Below, piece after piece: positions 14,268 through 24,678 of a stretch of 64,000 nt of DNA (within the stretch, counting starts at the first letter, position 1; each line of letters opens with the position of its first letter). Source of the stretch: Fratercula arctica (Eukaryota > Chordata > Aves > Charadriiformes > Alcidae); contig CANTUZ010000002.1 of the NCBI GenBank assembly GCA_947846985.1, positions 131,402,889-131,466,888 of the forward strand, read 5' to 3'. The notes under the pieces are model-generated. The model was not told the origin of the DNA. It ran no database searches and saw nothing but the letters and a program-made list of their open reading frames with translations. Both the position numbers and the translations under genes were made by a program.

Positions 14268-14358
14268 ATATGCGTGTGTATGTATATATGTGTGTGCATA
14301 TATATATTTAAAAAAAATTAAAAATATATATTTTTTTAATGGGTATGGGTATGGGTAC
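14268..14358. repeat. Alternating purine-pyrimidine (TA/TG)n tract plus (GGGTAT)3
   Basis: The tract contains gtgtgtatgtatatatgtgtg and tatatatat stretches with A- and T-rich interruptions. It is followed at about 14340-14357 by three units of GGGTAT. This hexamer resembles but is not the vertebrate telomere unit. It creates the spurious frames at 14087-14438 on the minus strand. Confidence 0.85.
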
Positions 14359-14499
14359 ATACGAACTGCTGGCTTTGTCCTGTGATGTATAGACAGCAGA
14401 GAAGCAAAATGAACTTTTTTAGGAGAGAACAGTATCATATATAGGCTATGAAGTTATAAAATTTTTTACAAAGTCATGTCTCTGCTTGAGTAATTTTGT

Positions 14500-15856
14500 C
14501 ATAGAATAATATAATCATAAAATGGTTTGGGTTGGAAGGGACCTTAAAGATTATCTAGGTCCAGCCCCACTGTCATGGGCAGGGACACCTCCCACTGGAC
14601 CAGGCTGCTCAAAGCCTCATCCAGCCTGGCCTTGAACACTTCCAGGGATGGGGCATCCACAGCTTCCCTGAGCAACCTGTTCCAGTGTCTCACCAGCCAC
14701 ACAGGAAAGAATTTCTTCCGAATATCTAATCTAAATCTGACCTCTTTCAGTTTGAAACCATTACGCCTCGTCCTATCACTCCACTCCCTGATAAAGAGTC
14801 CCTCCCCATCCTTCCTGTAGGCCCCCTTCAGGTACTGGAAGTCTCCCCTGAGCCTTCTCTTCTCCTGGCTGAACCCCAACTCTCTCAGCCTGTCCTCATA
14901 GGAGAGGTGCTCCAGACCTCTGATCATCTTTGTGGCCCTCCTCTGGACAGGTCCATGTCCTTCTTATGTTGGGCACTCCAGATCTGGATGTAGTAATCCA
15001 GGTGAGGTCTCAGCAGAGCAGAACAGAGGGGCAGAATCACCTCCCTGCTGGCCACACTTCTTTTGATGTAGCCCAGGATGCAGTTGGCCGCCTGGGCTGC
15101 AAGTGAACATTGTCAGCTCACGTCCAGTTTTTAATCCACCAGTAACCCCAAGTCCTTCTCTGCAGGCCTACTCTCAATGCCTTCATCCCCCAGCCTATAT
15201 TGATACTGGGGGTTGCCCCAACCCTCCTGCGGGACCCTGCACTTGGCCTTTATGAACCTCCTGAGTTTCACACAGTTGCAATTCTCAAGCTTGCCCAGGT
15301 CCCTCTGGATGGCATCCCATCCCTCAGGCATGTCAACCTCTCCACTCAAGTTGGTGTTGTCTGGAAACCTGCTGAGGGTGCACTCAATCCCACTACGTCA
15401 TTGATGAAGATATTAAATGGTACTGGTCCCTATATGGTCTGCTGAGGGACACCACTCATCATTGATCTCCATCTGTACATTGAGCCGTTGAGTACTACCC
15501 TCTGGATGCAGCCACCCAACCAATTCCTCATCCACCTAACAGTCCACCCATAAGATCCATATCTCTGCAATTTAGAGTTGTGGGAGGATAAACACACATG
15601 TTTGGTCAAACCATGTGTGCGGTCAAAAGCCTTACAGAAGTCCAGATATATGACACCCGTGGCCCTTCCCTTGTCCAATGATGTATTCACTCCATCATAG
15701 AAGGTCACAAGGTTGGTAAGGGCAAGACTTGCCCTTGGCAAAGCCACGCTGCCTGTCTCTAATTAAGTCTCCATCCTCCATGTGCCTTAGCATAGCTTCT
15801 AGGAGGATCTGTTCTGTGATCTTCCAAGGTACAGTGGTGAGGCTGACAGGTCAGTA
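14500..15856 (-). mobile_element. CR1 LINE, minus strand, 5'-truncated, decayed
   Basis: Read on the minus strand, the element runs from 15856 to its 3' tail at 14500, where CATAGAAT is the complement of the CR1 terminal unit. The frame at 15430-15747 contains [11 protein letters not shown], a degraded RT motif A. The frame at 15131-15349 covers the [13 protein letters not shown] and EKDLGLLVD region. The frame at 14544-14927 covers [15 protein letters not shown] through [13 protein letters not shown]. These lie in different frames, so several indels have broken ORF2. Its extent matches the plus-strand copy at 2750-4104. Confidence 0.95.
14544..15747 (-). pseudogene. CR1 ORF2 pseudogene, multiply broken
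   Basis: Remains of the CR1 reverse transcriptase, with motif A near 15620 and the C-terminal region near 14600-14930. At least three reading-frame breaks separate these blocks. No function is expected. Confidence 0.9.
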
Positions 15857-16303
15857 AATTGTTTCCATTCACTATTGAGCATCTGCACAGGCATTGGTCA
15901 CGCACTAGGAAAGCATGTTTGTGGGGCACCTTGAACTCACTGCAGGGTGCCCCTGGGTTTGCACCCTTGAAGTAAGCTGAATGAATGGGCTGGCCTTATC
16001 CAGGGCTTTCCAGACTGTCCTCATGCTCCTTCCCCAGCCTGAACCAGCCCTGCAGGTCTTTTAGCTCAGAGATGCTTCTGCTGGGTTCCTGTGAGTGCTG
16101 TCCATTAAAGCACTTCTGAGTGTGAAACCTCATGCCTGGCCATATGACTGCCAATGGAGCACACCTCCCGTTCACGTGTGTGCGTGTGCAATTACTGCTT
16201 AGACACAAAGCACCCAGAGGAGCATGTGCTTGAGGACATCCCCTGGTGCTGGTTGCTTGTGTTCCTTGGGAGCATTTCACTGACTGCTTCTTCCACAGGC
16301 TGC
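15857..16303. other. GC-richer non-coding stretch next to CR1
   Basis: Visibly richer in G+C than its surroundings, with a gtgtgtgcgtgtgc tract near 16178. I find no CR1 blocks or protein motif. It might be the flank of an older repeat, which I cannot identify. Confidence 0.4.
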
Positions 16304-16328
16304 TTTTTTTTTTTTTTTTTTTTTTTTT
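16304..16328. repeat. T25 homopolymer
   Basis: An uninterrupted run of 25 T. It produces the artefactual frames at 15996-16428. It could be an old poly(A) tail on the minus strand, but no retrocopy is recognisable beside it. Confidence 0.9.
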
Positions 16329-19300
16329 AAGTGATAACAACTTAAAAGAAAAAGGCCTTTTGTCCCTTTCCATTTTTTCAGAGTTAGGCTACAAGAATTT
16401 GGTGTTTAGCTATACGACAATTGGTTAACTGAAATGAGAAGAATACAAGATGCAACAGCTGAACTTCATGGGTGTCAAAAGGATACATAAGCAAAGGAAG
16501 AATGGGAAAATACAGCTTTAGGAGTCTGAACTCCAGAATTCTGCAAATCTTCATAGCTAAAAACTGATTTATAGAAGCTAAATCTCAGATATTAACATGC
16601 TAACAATTGCTGCACTTTGTGAGAGAATATAAGACCTAGCACATGCCTACGTTACAGGAATTCTTGAATTCTGGTCTCTGACCTGTAAAAACAATTTACT
16701 TGTTGAAGTTCTTTCAATTTTCATGTATATAAAATGAGAGTAGTGGTTAGAACCGTTGGGCCCTATGTAGGCATATGTATGGCATAATGTGACACTGTGT
16801 AATCATGACCCCACTTCTCATCTTCCAACAATGTGCCTGGTTATTGAAAAACTGTACTGTACTGCTGGGTATATCCTATTCCCTTACTTATTCAGTTATT
16901 AAGAGATCACTAGAGTCTCCTCAGCACTGCAATGTGCCATATAAACATTAGGGGGATCTAAAGTCATCTTGAAACAAATTCTAAGTATTCTGGTGCTGAG
17001 TTTTACATGTTAAGGGACAAGATTTTTTTCTCTCAAGGTATGTGAGAACCTTATTTCTGATGTTTGCTGTGTACAAGATATACATATTCTATTTGAGAAA
17101 TATAATTTTCTGTGTATTTTGGCATTCCTTTGAAAATGTAGAACATTTTGAATTGGAAAAGTAGCCACAGATTTTCTACCCACAAAGACCTTGGAACATT
17201 CAGCTGAGCATTGAGGGCACTATTTCACAGGAAGGTGCTAAGCAGCACTAAGATTTTGGAAGATTCAGGAAAGAGATTTTTCCTGCCAAGCCACCCATCC
17301 AACCATAATGAAGTCCCACTGCTTGGTGGGACAGAATTTTTTCAATGCATGGCTTGTGTAATATAGACTCTCTCTGTGTGCAAGAACATGTTTGGTAGTT
17401 ACCTTAGTGGTGAGTCTTAGTGCCTTCTTTCTAGTTCTCAGCAACCTGAAAAACTATAAAGTCATTTTGAAGTATCTATGCCTAAACTACATTTAGAACT
17501 TGATTCCACAGGATGCTGAAGAAGTAACTTTACCCCCATTAAATTTGATATCTGTGGGTGCCCTGTATTCTAGCAGGGAAATGAAAGGTATTGTCTAAAT
17601 CCACAGGACTGTTTCTAATCACTGTCCAAAGCTAACACTAGCGGATTATTTTTTTTAAGCATAAGTATTAAGCATAAACAGGTATACCTGTAAAATTTAT
17701 CTTAAAAATCTTACATGCTAGTACCTAGAAATAAATTTTTTTGTGCTTCTTGCAAATAACCTTTTTTAATTCTTGCAGCCTGACCTGTCAATTCTAATGT
17801 CAGTCATACTTCCTGCTCCTGAGTGCCAAAATCCACTGCTTTTATGTTGTTTGGCTTGTGGTCAGCCCTCAGAAATCTGATGTGAAGTAAATGATCAATA
17901 TTTATTCTAAGAAGTCTCTTACATTTATTTCATATAGTTTACAACATTGCAGAGGGTTAACAGGCAAGATCATTAATTCCAGAACATTTGCAATTTTTCC
18001 TTGCACATGATGCGCACCTCTAAATGTAACACCAGATTTGGCATGAGAAATGTCGGAATGTTCCAGTTTCAATACTTCTAAACTTCGCTGACCACTCAAA
18101 TATCCAAGAAGTGCTGATCTATGACATATCCATCAACAACACCTACTATGTGAGAATTAAATGCATTGCACAAGAAAATATCAGCTGCAGCCCTGTGTAT
18201 CTTGCTTAACTGCAGCTCAGATTGCTTTTGTTCTGTAAATCTCGTTTTAAAACTTACTCTCATAAAGCCAAAGTATGCAAACAAATGTAGTTTAAGGGGC
18301 CTCACTGGTGGATTTGAGGCTATTTTTTTCCTGACTTCATCATTTCTGCAAGGCACATGTTAAAATAGCATGAAATTAAATGAATGTTTTGCCCGATTTT
18401 GGCTTTCAAAAATTGATTTCAGTTCATGTAAATGGGCCTCAGCTAGGGTACAGCTAGGAGGATGAAAAACACATTAATGTCAGACTTGCCCCAAGGTGAA
18501 ACCTGAAAGACAGACTTAAAAAAAACAGGGATTTTTTGTTTTGTGTTGTGTTGGTTTTGGTTTTCCTTCCTAAATTGTAACTGTTAAGTTACTGCTACTT
18601 CAGAAAAGAAACTTATATGTGGCCAGACCTGAGTCTTCAGGGTATAGCTGACATTGTAACTGTATGCAATAAATACATTTTAGAAAAGTTTTAATAAACA
18701 AAGTGTTATATTTTTAACTGTATCTAGTTTGTGTTTTTTCTTCTAAAAGTAGCAATTATATTTTCTGATCTTTCAATAAGCATTGCAGTAATATACCTGA
18801 AGTATTCTGTGACATTTTAAAGTGGGTTTTTACAATTTTGTAATAGGTTTTAGAGTTGCTACAATTCCAATACTTTCACTACAATCTCCTAATCTTATGT
18901 CTGAAGTCAAGTTTCTGGAACCCTGGTTAATCACCTTGGTTAAGCAACCAATTTTCAGAAAAACTAGACAACTAATGCTTACTCAGTGAAAAGTTTTGAA
19001 AGCTCTGAATATTTAAGATAGAGTGAACTGATCTTATGCACAGAGACCTTTGCTAGTAAAGACACTGCAATATGACACGCATGTACAATTTCTGGTGATG
19101 AGCTTCCTATATCTTTCATGTTTTACATGAATTTATGAATACAATTGGAGGGAGCTTTCGAATGTTAAAGTAGGTAGAAAACATCACTTTTCTTTATTAT
19201 AGAAAATTTTATTTCATACTGACAACCTTTCTCATTCCAATATGTGCTGTTAAGTATGGCTGTTTTCAAAGAGTCTTCCAGTTGTGAGCAGATAAATATA

Positions 19301-22111
19301 ATGAGTACATTTTTAATATGTGTTCATGTTCTTAAAAGTTACTGTCCAAATGCTTTGTACTGGTGCAACTGAGAAGAGAACTTGGTCAAACTAATTTATT
19401 TTTCATTTAATATATGTAAATTCTATTATGGAGTTCTACAATGTGCCAACAGCTGTTCTGTTTCAAGAAACTCAAGAAGACCAGGTTTTAATCAGAGAGT
19501 CAGGAATGTCCTTCCAAAGTCATAAAGCCATATACTAAGTGTTTTAGAAAGTAAAGCATTTCAACAAAAGAAATCCCTTAGTGCAGAAAATGTGATAACA
19601 AATTATGGTTCCCGGAAATACATACTTAGTCCTGATATTTAGTCATTGCAGAAAGATATTTTATTAGCTACATTTAAGGAGCAATAAGGAAATAATGTCC
19701 TATTGTGTGTAGAGCACCATTCTGTAGCTTTTTCTTACATCCCTTCAATTATCTTATCTGCTAAGCACATTATTTTGTAAAATAGTACATTATCATTTCA
19801 AAATGAATGTGTTGAAAGTATGAAATAAATGAGCTAGTAAAATGATATTCCAAAGTGATTATTTAAGTTAAGCTGAACTTATTTTACTTTCCTGTAAGAA
19901 ATAAAGTGAACTCTATAACCCTTGTCAGCCTGACAACTCACTATAGGAATTTTGCTCTTCAAACAGTGAAATATTAAGAATATGTCTGCACTACACAGTG
20001 CAGGAGAGGGTAAAGGTACTCTTTTTATTTGGAAATTAGTTCAAGTGAAAACCTGTGCTACCATGATAATCCTGCTTTCAGCACGCAAGCGTTGTGTAAT
20101 GTTACCTTGGATATCTCAGTGCAGTTCTTCAGTATAGGCGTGCACTCTATAGCCTCTACAGATATTGTCTCTATCTGTTCCTGGTCCTTTCAACATCTCC
20201 TAACATCTCCTAACTCCATTAAATTCTGTAAGCAGAAAGAAGATTGATTGACTGCAGAAGATCCTACAACTCCTCTTTGAGTGTCATTCTGTAAAAAAAC
20301 TTTGAAGAGCCAATCTGTCAAATGAATTAAAATGTGACCTCTATCAGCCTGTGTTGAGAGAGATTTATCCATGCAGATGAATGAACTTGAAATTCAGCAA
20401 GTCAAAGTGATCAAGCTTCATATATTCATAAAATCCTGATTTAGACAACCCAAATTTATTCCTGAAGTTTATACTGACGTGTAACCATTACAGTGAAACA
20501 CTGAACTGAATTGTCTTAGAGAAAAATACATTGCTAAAGACAGAAGACATGTAAGATGATGAATGTGCTTGATAAATGTAGCTGGTGACATGTTTTCACT
20601 TGTAGGAGACATTTAATATAAAATCTACAATACAAAACCAATGAAGCAAAAATTAAATAGGTTAAAATCTGGTTAGCTGGTGAATTTCAAAAAAATAATT
20701 GTCAATAACAAATCATCATCCTACGAGGACTGTTGCCAGTGGACTTCCACATGGATCTGGTCCTGATTTTTTGCCATATCATGTGCTTTTACCCGTGACT
20801 TGGAGAAATATACATAATTTAATTAGGTAAGAGTTATATCAATACAGATATATACATGTAAAATTTGAAAAGATCTCAGAGCTGTTAACAACAGTAAATA
20901 AGATAAAAGACAATTGCAGGGAAGGATGTAGCTCTATATGGTGCTATCAGGACATGTGTGTGCTACATTACATACATCACTCATATATCTGCTGTGTATG
21001 TTGCATAAAGGTTGGGGCAAAGGCATTCCCTCCCTCTGTTTCTTCATATGTTAGAAACACCCTTGTAAATGATCATACCATTAGCACGCACTTACCAGTG
21101 CCCATTGTACTGTCCTAAAATGGGAAGTACACCTGGACATCTGGTTTATTCCTGGTTGCATATATAGAGAGAGTAAACTGGTACGGACAACATTCGTATT
21201 CACGAAAATGAGATTAAACTTGTAAATTTATAAAATAAGATTAAAGTTTTCATATTCACGAAAATATGATTAAACTTGTATGTCCCTTGTAAAATCATCT
21301 AGGGAATAGAATGTATTTTGGCTGGAGTTTTAAAGTAGTGCAAGTACATTTGGTAAATGACGAATAATTGAATGTGAGCTCCCATTTGTACGGTTGGAAG
21401 AATGAGATTATGAGTGCGTAAGCAAGGAAATGCTGAGTAGCATTTACTTAAATGATCTCCTTTATGTTGTATGGAAGCCTTTTGCTCTGACATCCAAATC
21501 TTAGAGACCAATGTAGAAAAAAATCACAAAGATTCAAGACAGTTAAAAAAATATATAAGGTCTGGAATTTTTAGCTTGTAGGAGAACACTAAAGACCCAT
21601 GAATAAATGGAGAATTAACTTGATCATATCTGGAAGAACTGGGATTCTGATACTCTTTAGTGAATAAACTAATGGTTGGTGACAAATGGGATAACTTGAG
21701 GTTACAGTTAGTAGCATGTATTTTGCAGAAAAAGTATCAGACAGTAGATAAGTTAGCGAAGAATGCAAAAACTGGATGTCTTTAAAAGGCAAGGGTTTGA
21801 TGCAGGAGCTACTGAAAACGTAGTTTGTGGTAGGCGGGAGGTCAGGTGATATGATCATGATTTCTTCATCTTGTAGAGCCAATGAATACATTTGTCTACA
21901 TTTTGACCTTTGGCCTTCTGTGTAATATCCATGAGCACAAATCATCATGTTTAAAAACAGATTACATTTCTTGAGGTGTCCAGGCTGTTTTCTATTAATG
22001 CATTACATTTTATGTTTCTATTTTAAAATTCTAGTTATATTATTTTGTGGTAACTGTGGAATAAACTTAACCATTCTGCCTCCGTTTTTACAAACTTGCT
22101 TTACACCTCAG
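16329..22111. other. Unique AT-rich sequence
   Basis: No supported gene. It contains a spaced 28-bp direct repeat at 21197-21280 and a T/G-rich stretch at 18537-18565. A possible small minus-strand exon at 18258-18345 is discussed under findings. Confidence 0.5.
21197..21280. repeat. 28-bp direct repeat, period 56
   Basis: The copies at 21197-21224 and 21253-21280 both begin tattcacgaaaat and end gattaaacttgta. They differ at about 2 of 28 positions. This is probably a local duplication. Confidence 0.8.
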
Positions 22112-22285
22112 AGGGGCAATGATGAATCAGAAAAACAGCCCAAGCAACAGTTTGGAGATGAGAAAGAGGATTTTTTCCCAAACATTAAATGGAGCCCACC
22201 AGGAATCAGTGCCTGTGTGCCTCACAGTACAGTGTATCAGTTATCAGTGGAAACTATTCTGAGAGAGCGATGGAATAAAATCTCA
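22112..22285 (+). CDS. Candidate coding exon A of an unidentified gene
   Basis: This is a 174-bp open segment of 58 codons, phase 0 at both ends. A pyrimidine-rich acceptor ending in ttacacctcag precedes it, and a near-consensus donor (tca|gtaagt) follows. A branch-point-like cttaac lies about 40 bases upstream of the acceptor. The encoded peptide is acidic/basic at first (SEKQPKQQF, DEKEDFF), then KWSPPGISACVPHSTVYQL and RERWNKIS. I recognise no domain. The in-frame sequence upstream of the acceptor looks intronic. It chains in phase with the segments at 22545, 23975 and 24307. Splice-flanked open segments of this size also occur by chance, so this is a prediction only. Confidence 0.35.
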
Positions 22286-22544
22286 GTAAGTACAAACAAA
22301 TTCTTAGACAATTCCCTATAGAGCCTTGACATTTTCTGCCATAATCATTGTTTATAGAAGTACTTTCCATGAAGGCAGAATCTTCTATGATAAAATTTCA
22401 ATTTTTTCTTCAAAATGTTTGGAAATTAAATACATTTCAGGTAGCTTTGACTTGGATTGCATCACTTTTCCTATTGAGGTACAAATAATCAAACAAAAAA
22501 GAACCCTGTGGGAAAAATTTCTGAATACCCCAACCTCATTTCAG

Positions 22545-22619
22545 TCAGTGAAGTATAGGCAAAGGTGCTCACAAATTATTAGAGGAAATCTGTCCCAAAA
22601 GTCCATAGAGATTCACCAT
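22545..22619 (+). CDS. Candidate coding exon B of the same unidentified gene
   Basis: This is a 75-bp open segment of 25 codons, phase 0 at both ends. The acceptor ends in cctcatttcag and the donor is cat|gtaagg. It encodes SVKYRQRCSQII followed by RGNLSQKSIEIHH, with no known motif. Exon A could also join directly to exon C in the same phase, so this exon could be optional or false. A CR1 fragment lies about 90 bases downstream, inside the proposed intron. Confidence 0.25.
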
Positions 22620-22707
22620 GTAAGGACTTAACACCAGCAAAAGCACCAGCAAAAGGAGTTAAAGTTGGCTTATGGTTAGGTAATGCATGTATCGTGGGTA
22701 TAACCTT

Positions 22708-23041
22708 CTAGCTCTCTAAATCTACCTGAAAGGAGGTTGTAGCGAGGTGAAGGTCGGTCTCTTCTCCCAAGTAACAAGCAACAGGACAAGAGGAAACAGC
22801 CTCGTTGCACAAGGGGAGGTTTAGATTGGATATTAGGAAAAAATTCTTCCCTGAAAGGGTTTTTAAGCATTGGAATAGGCTGCCCAGGGAAGCGGTTGAG
22901 TCCCCACCCCTGGAGGTATTTAAATGACGTGTAGATGTGGTGCTTAGGGACATGGTTTAGTGGTGGACTTGGCAGTGTTAGGTTAATAGTTGGACTTGGT
23001 GATCTTAAAAGTCATTTCCAACCTAAACAATTCTATGATAA
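22708..23041 (+). mobile_element. CR1 LINE 3' fragment of a different (older-type) subfamily
   Basis: The blocks ctacctgaaaggaggttgta, gtttagattggatattagg, ataggctgcccaggga and ggtggacttggcagtgttagg are typical of the CR1 3' end. This copy differs from the others in the window (tggacttggtgatctt rather than tggaactagatgatctt). It ends at a single ATTCTATG unit, and only the 3'-most ~330 bp are present. It lies in the proposed intron between candidate exons B and C. Confidence 0.9.
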
Positions 23042-23974
23042 TTTTTTTTTCTGATTACATGAGCATCATTCTTCTGATTAGGTTGTTGCTGGAGATATTC
23101 TTGGAAGGAAAGTTTTAATTTTTCATGTTAATAACATTATTTGCATAAAATGTCAGAGCTGATATATATGATCGGAATTAACAAAAAGGGAAAAGAAAGA
23201 GATGTTGTCCTTGAAACTAGATGTTTCTCTGAAAATTATTGAGAATATATTTTTGAAGAAAAGTTAACCTAAGATGTTCAGTCATGGGCCTTTAATTCTG
23301 TATCAATAATTCATATGAAGAGCAGTAGTAAAAAAAAGGAAATAACTTATAGCCCAATGCCAATCTGACAATTGAAACAATCCATAGGAATAGTCAGATG
23401 GATTTGAGAGTTTCCAATGGATATACGCATTGATCAGAATATGGTGACCTTTAGCATAACACACACAAAAAAGAGGTGTGCTGCGTATTGTCCATTCTTA
23501 TCATTGATGATGTTACAAAGGAGGTTGCTGAGGAATGTCAAGCTATATGAGACATCCACAGTAGTATATCAGAGAATGCTACATAGACCATCAGATTTAT
23601 ACCTTATCACTTAATGTGTCTTTTCACTGTGGAAGACAGACTCTGTTCTTGTAGAGATTTTTAAGTTAAATACTAAGGTTGGTATGAATCAAATATGAAC
23701 AGAAATGCCTGTGTGTTTAAGCACTAGAACATCAGAGAAGGGTTAAAAGAAATGCCTTGCATTTATCATGAAAAATACCATCCCCAGGCCATTGTTCCAG
23801 GACACTCTTTCCAGCAGTAAAATTTAGGAATGTGTTGCTTACATGAAGACCAAAAGGACTGCACACTGACAAGACACAGATGACTTATCAGTGGAAGACC
23901 TGCATCAATACACCAGGAGTGTGGCAACATGCAACATATCACATACAACATTTCTTTTCCTGTTAGCTCAACAG

Positions 23975-24126
23975 AAGAAGAGACTGTCAACATATACAGC
24001 AGACAAGGAAACACAGGGGCAGCAAACTTACCTAAGATTTTTAGAAGCTGAAATAAGCAATATTCTGAGGACCAACTCATTAAGTCCAAAACTGGTTTGC
24101 TGTCACCCATCAAGAAGAAGGTGCTG
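23975..24126 (+). CDS. Candidate coding exon C of the same unidentified gene
   Basis: This is a 152-bp open segment with a good acceptor (tttcttttcctgttagctcaacag) and a strong donor (ctg|gtgagtat). It enters in phase 0 and leaves with two bases of a codon. The other two forward frames contain stops. The peptide starts KKRLSTYTADKETQGQQTY and includes FLEAEISNILRTNSLS, with a basic cysteine-containing end (CCHPSRRRC). No family is recognised. The outgoing phase matches exon D exactly. Confidence 0.35.
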
Positions 24127-24306
24127 GTGAGTATGCGTGTATACCTGTTTGATGTCAAGAATTATATGAAAAAAAGACTGCAAGTGAGTAAAGTCAGCTT
24201 GGGGATCTTGTGAATAAGTGTCACCTTCCCCTTCCATAAGCTCTCTCCTTGAATTTTACTTGAGGTGGAATGGGACTTTTTCTGGCATTCTTTTCGTCCA
24301 TTCCAG

Positions 24307-24463
24307 GAGACAAGCAATGCCAGGAAACATGGGTAGTGTGGTAGCCTTGGCTGCACTTGAAAGAAAGAAGTTCATAGACACTGGTTTGTTGCTATTTGCA
24401 GAACGAAGATCATTAACTTGCGAGAAAAATATTTTGCACTTAACATTTTCAAAAATAGTCTAA
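24307..24463 (+). CDS. Candidate terminal exon D with stop codon
   Basis: A pyrimidine-rich acceptor (cattcttttcgtccattccag) precedes this 157-bp segment. Its first base completes the TG| codon left by exon C to give Trp. It then reads 51 codons to TAA at 24461-24463. The peptide includes SVVALAALERKKF and LLLFAERRSLTCEKN. The four segments total 558 bp, or 185 residues plus stop. An AATAAA hexamer lies at 24673-24678. No upstream exons or promoter were found, so any real gene would be seen here only at its 3' end. The function is unknown. Confidence 0.35.
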
Positions 24464-24470
24464 AGTTGTA

Positions 24471-24484
24471 AAAAAAAAAAAAAA
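24471..24484. repeat. A14 run just after candidate stop
   Basis: An A run eight bases downstream of the candidate exon D stop. It might be a slippage tract. If it were a retroposed poly(A) tail, the exons upstream would have to be intronless, which they are not. Confidence 0.8.
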
Positions 24485-24672
24485 TCTTTTTTCCATGTAA
24501 ATATGTCTATTTTATGGGAGACAAGCAAGGATAACTGTATTTCATCTACCTCTCTATGCACAAATCAAGGTAAAATGTCCTCTAGAAATTAAAGTGACCA
24601 TCATGTTTTTGTTGCACTTTACATAGTGCTTAACACAAGAGAACAGGGTTCTCAGTAATCACCATAAATACA

Positions 24673-24678
24673 AATAAA
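24673..24678 (+). terminator. Possible polyadenylation signal AATAAA
   Basis: A canonical hexamer 210 bases after the candidate exon D stop codon. The surrounding AT-rich sequence makes a chance match likely, so support is weak and depends on the exon chain. Confidence 0.2.

Noticed and set aside
17902..18356. Two adjoining minus-strand frames as a frameshifted processed pseudogene
   Set aside because: The joined product matches no family I know, and there is no poly(A) tail. Only the small splice-flanked part was kept as a weak finding.
24218..24463. Faint resemblance of the last candidate exon and its upstream in-frame sequence to the C-terminal part of FANCB
   Set aside because: The match is a few scattered residues, part of it lies before the proposed acceptor, and the other candidate exons do not fit. 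No gene name was assigned.
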